Positions 63,222 to 64,000 of a stretch of 64,000 nucleotides of DNA are shown here, piece after piece. The first letter of the stretch is position 1. Every line of letters starts with the position of its first letter. The stretch covers positions 1,426,001 to 1,490,000 of the forward strand of contig NZ_CP042172.1 in NCBI RefSeq assembly GCF_005937985.2, given 5' to 3'. Under the pieces are notes generated by a model. The model worked only from the letters and a program-made list of their open reading frames with translations, ran no database searches and was not told the DNA's origin. A program made the position numbers and the translations under genes. The DNA is from Arthrobacter sp. KBS0702 (GTDB lineage: Bacteria > Actinomycetota > Actinomycetes > Actinomycetales > Micrococcaceae).

Positions 63222-64000
63222 TCAGCCGAGCAGCCCGGGGACGATCAGCAGCGCCGTGGGCACCGCCAGCAGCAGCAGGCAGGCGCCGAGCACCGCGTAG
63301 CGCAGCGGCTCCGGCAGCGGCGGCCTGGGGTAGAGCAGCCGGCTGACGCGCGAGGCAGTGGTGGCCGCCGAACCGGCACCGCCGGTGGCTCCGGGCTGGC
63401 CGGCGTCGGCCTCCGCACCGGGGTCGCCGAACGCCATCCGGGCTGCGGGCAGCGCCGGGGCAGCAGCCGCCCCGGCGGAGCCGCTCGCCACGATCGCGAT
63501 CGCCTTGATCAGGGTGGCCCTGCTTTCGGTCTTGAGCGCGACGTCGTCGGCCAGCATCTCGATCAGCGAATTGACCGCCTCCTGGGCCAGCCGGGTGGTC
63601 GGCAGCCAGGGCAGGGCCTGCCGCCAGGCTGCGAAGGCCCAGAGCAGCAAGTGGTGCCGCTGGCTCAAGTGCGTGTTTTCGTGGATCAGGACCGCGCGCA
63701 GCTCGTCCGGCTCCAAGGCCGCCATCAGGCCGTCCGAGAGTACCGTAACCGAGCGGGCGCCGCCCGGCAGGCAGTACGCCACCGGCGAGTCATGGCTGAT
63801 CACCATGGTCCGGGGCCCGTCGGCCGAGGGGGAGGCCAGCAGGGCCAGCAACTCGCGGTGGCGCCGGCGCTGGCGCTGGATCTTGTAATAGGTCAGCAGC
63901 AGGGTGAAGACCAGGTGGGCGCTCAGCAGCGCAGCGGCGGAGAGCGCGAAGATGTGCCAGAAGCCCAGTGCCGTGGTGGGCTCGTTGCGGAAGACCATGC
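63222..64000 (-). CDS. M56-family membrane metallopeptidase (BlaR1-like), 3' part
   Basis: The visible 258 or so residues belong to a BlaR1/MecR1-type membrane zinc peptidase. It has a membrane helix at about residues 18-38 of the visible part, then YCLPGGARSVTVLSDGLMAAL, the zinc motif HENTH (HExxH) in LIHENTHLSQRHH, ADDVALKTESRATLIKAI, and a C-terminal helix. The frame runs to the window end; the N-terminal membrane segments and probably a BlaI-type repressor gene are outside. M56 proteins without a penicillin-sensing domain, like this C-terminus, are common in actinobacteria. Confidence 0.87.
   Translation of the reverse strand, partial: MVFRNEPTTALGFWHIFALSAAALLSAHLVFTLLLTYYKIQRQRRRHRELLALLASPSADGPRTMVISHDSPVAYCLPGGARSVTVLSDGLMAALEPDELRAVLIHENTHLSQRHHLLLWAFAAWRQALPWLPTTRLAQEAVNSLIEMLADDVALKTESRATLIKAIAIVASGSAGAAAAPALPAARMAFGDPGAEADAGQPGATGGAGSAATTASRVSRLLYPRPPLPEPLRYAVLGACLLLLAVPTALLIVPGLLG

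Overview
The window is a high-GC, gene-dense chromosomal segment of an actinobacterium. Gene content and order point to the Micrococcaceae, most likely Arthrobacter or a close relative: a dcw cluster without ftsA or ddl, pgeF-yggS-sepF-yggT-divIVA after ftsZ, a glnA2-glnE pair facing a separate glnA1, a polyphosphate glucokinase, and sigA followed by a parE-type topoisomerase gene. The genus is inferred from this synteny and was not tested. MurE carries an L-lysine-type specificity motif (DDPH rather than DNPR), which fits the Lys-type wall of Arthrobacter. I see no tRNA, rRNA, insertion sequence, phage gene or CRISPR array. This is core chromosome, not an island.

Layout. Positions 1-18846 hold the division and cell-wall cluster, all on the + strand: 3' part of ftsI, murE, murF, mraY, murD, ftsW, murG, a 16-bp tandem repeat, murC, ftsQ, ftsZ, pgeF, yggS, sepF, yggT, divIVA, lspA and rluD. 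Positions 18899-25950 carry dnaE, a flavin reductase (-), a small membrane protein, hisD and nrdR. Positions 26060-30505 carry an SDR, ppgK, map and panB on the - strand, with a small SPOR-like gene and yceI on the +. Positions 30780-40203 hold the nitrogen-assimilation block (glnA2, glnE, and glnA1 on the -), mixed with small enzymes and membrane proteins. Positions 40294-52910 hold the lipoate and 2-oxoacid dehydrogenase genes on the - strand (lipA, lipB, sucB-type E2, lpdA), split by a Ser/Thr kinase, a TIGR01777 epimerase, a large tricorn protease, OsmC and a membrane protein. Positions 53173-64000 carry pepA, a PAC2 protein, an MFS transporter, a DUF4192 gene, sigA, a small zinc-ribbon protein, parE and the 3' part of an M56 peptidase gene cut by the window end.

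How the parts connect. Mur ligases, MraY, MurG, FtsW and FtsI make and polymerise lipid II, FtsZ/FtsQ/SepF/DivIVA place the machinery, and PgeF edits wrong precursors. GlnE should adenylylate GlnA1, which keeps its target tyrosine, but not GlnA2, where that residue is a tryptophan. LipB and LipA make the lipoyl cofactor carried by the two lipoyl domains of the E2, which LpdA reoxidises.

The most informative signals are regulatory. A four-part GlnR operator with exact 6-bp spacing lies upstream of glnA1 (38223-38260). Paired NrdR boxes 32 bp apart sit in the nrdR promoter (25330-25377). Three DnaA-box sequences occur at an exact 17-bp period far from any visible oriC (57331-57373). Many genes have a -10 hexamer only 6-7 nt before the start codon, which implies widespread leaderless transcription. 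The best candidate for something undescribed is a self-contained small-protein unit at 36251-36611: -10 box, six-codon leaderless ORF, a 61-66-residue Cys/Trp-rich ORF, then a strong terminator.
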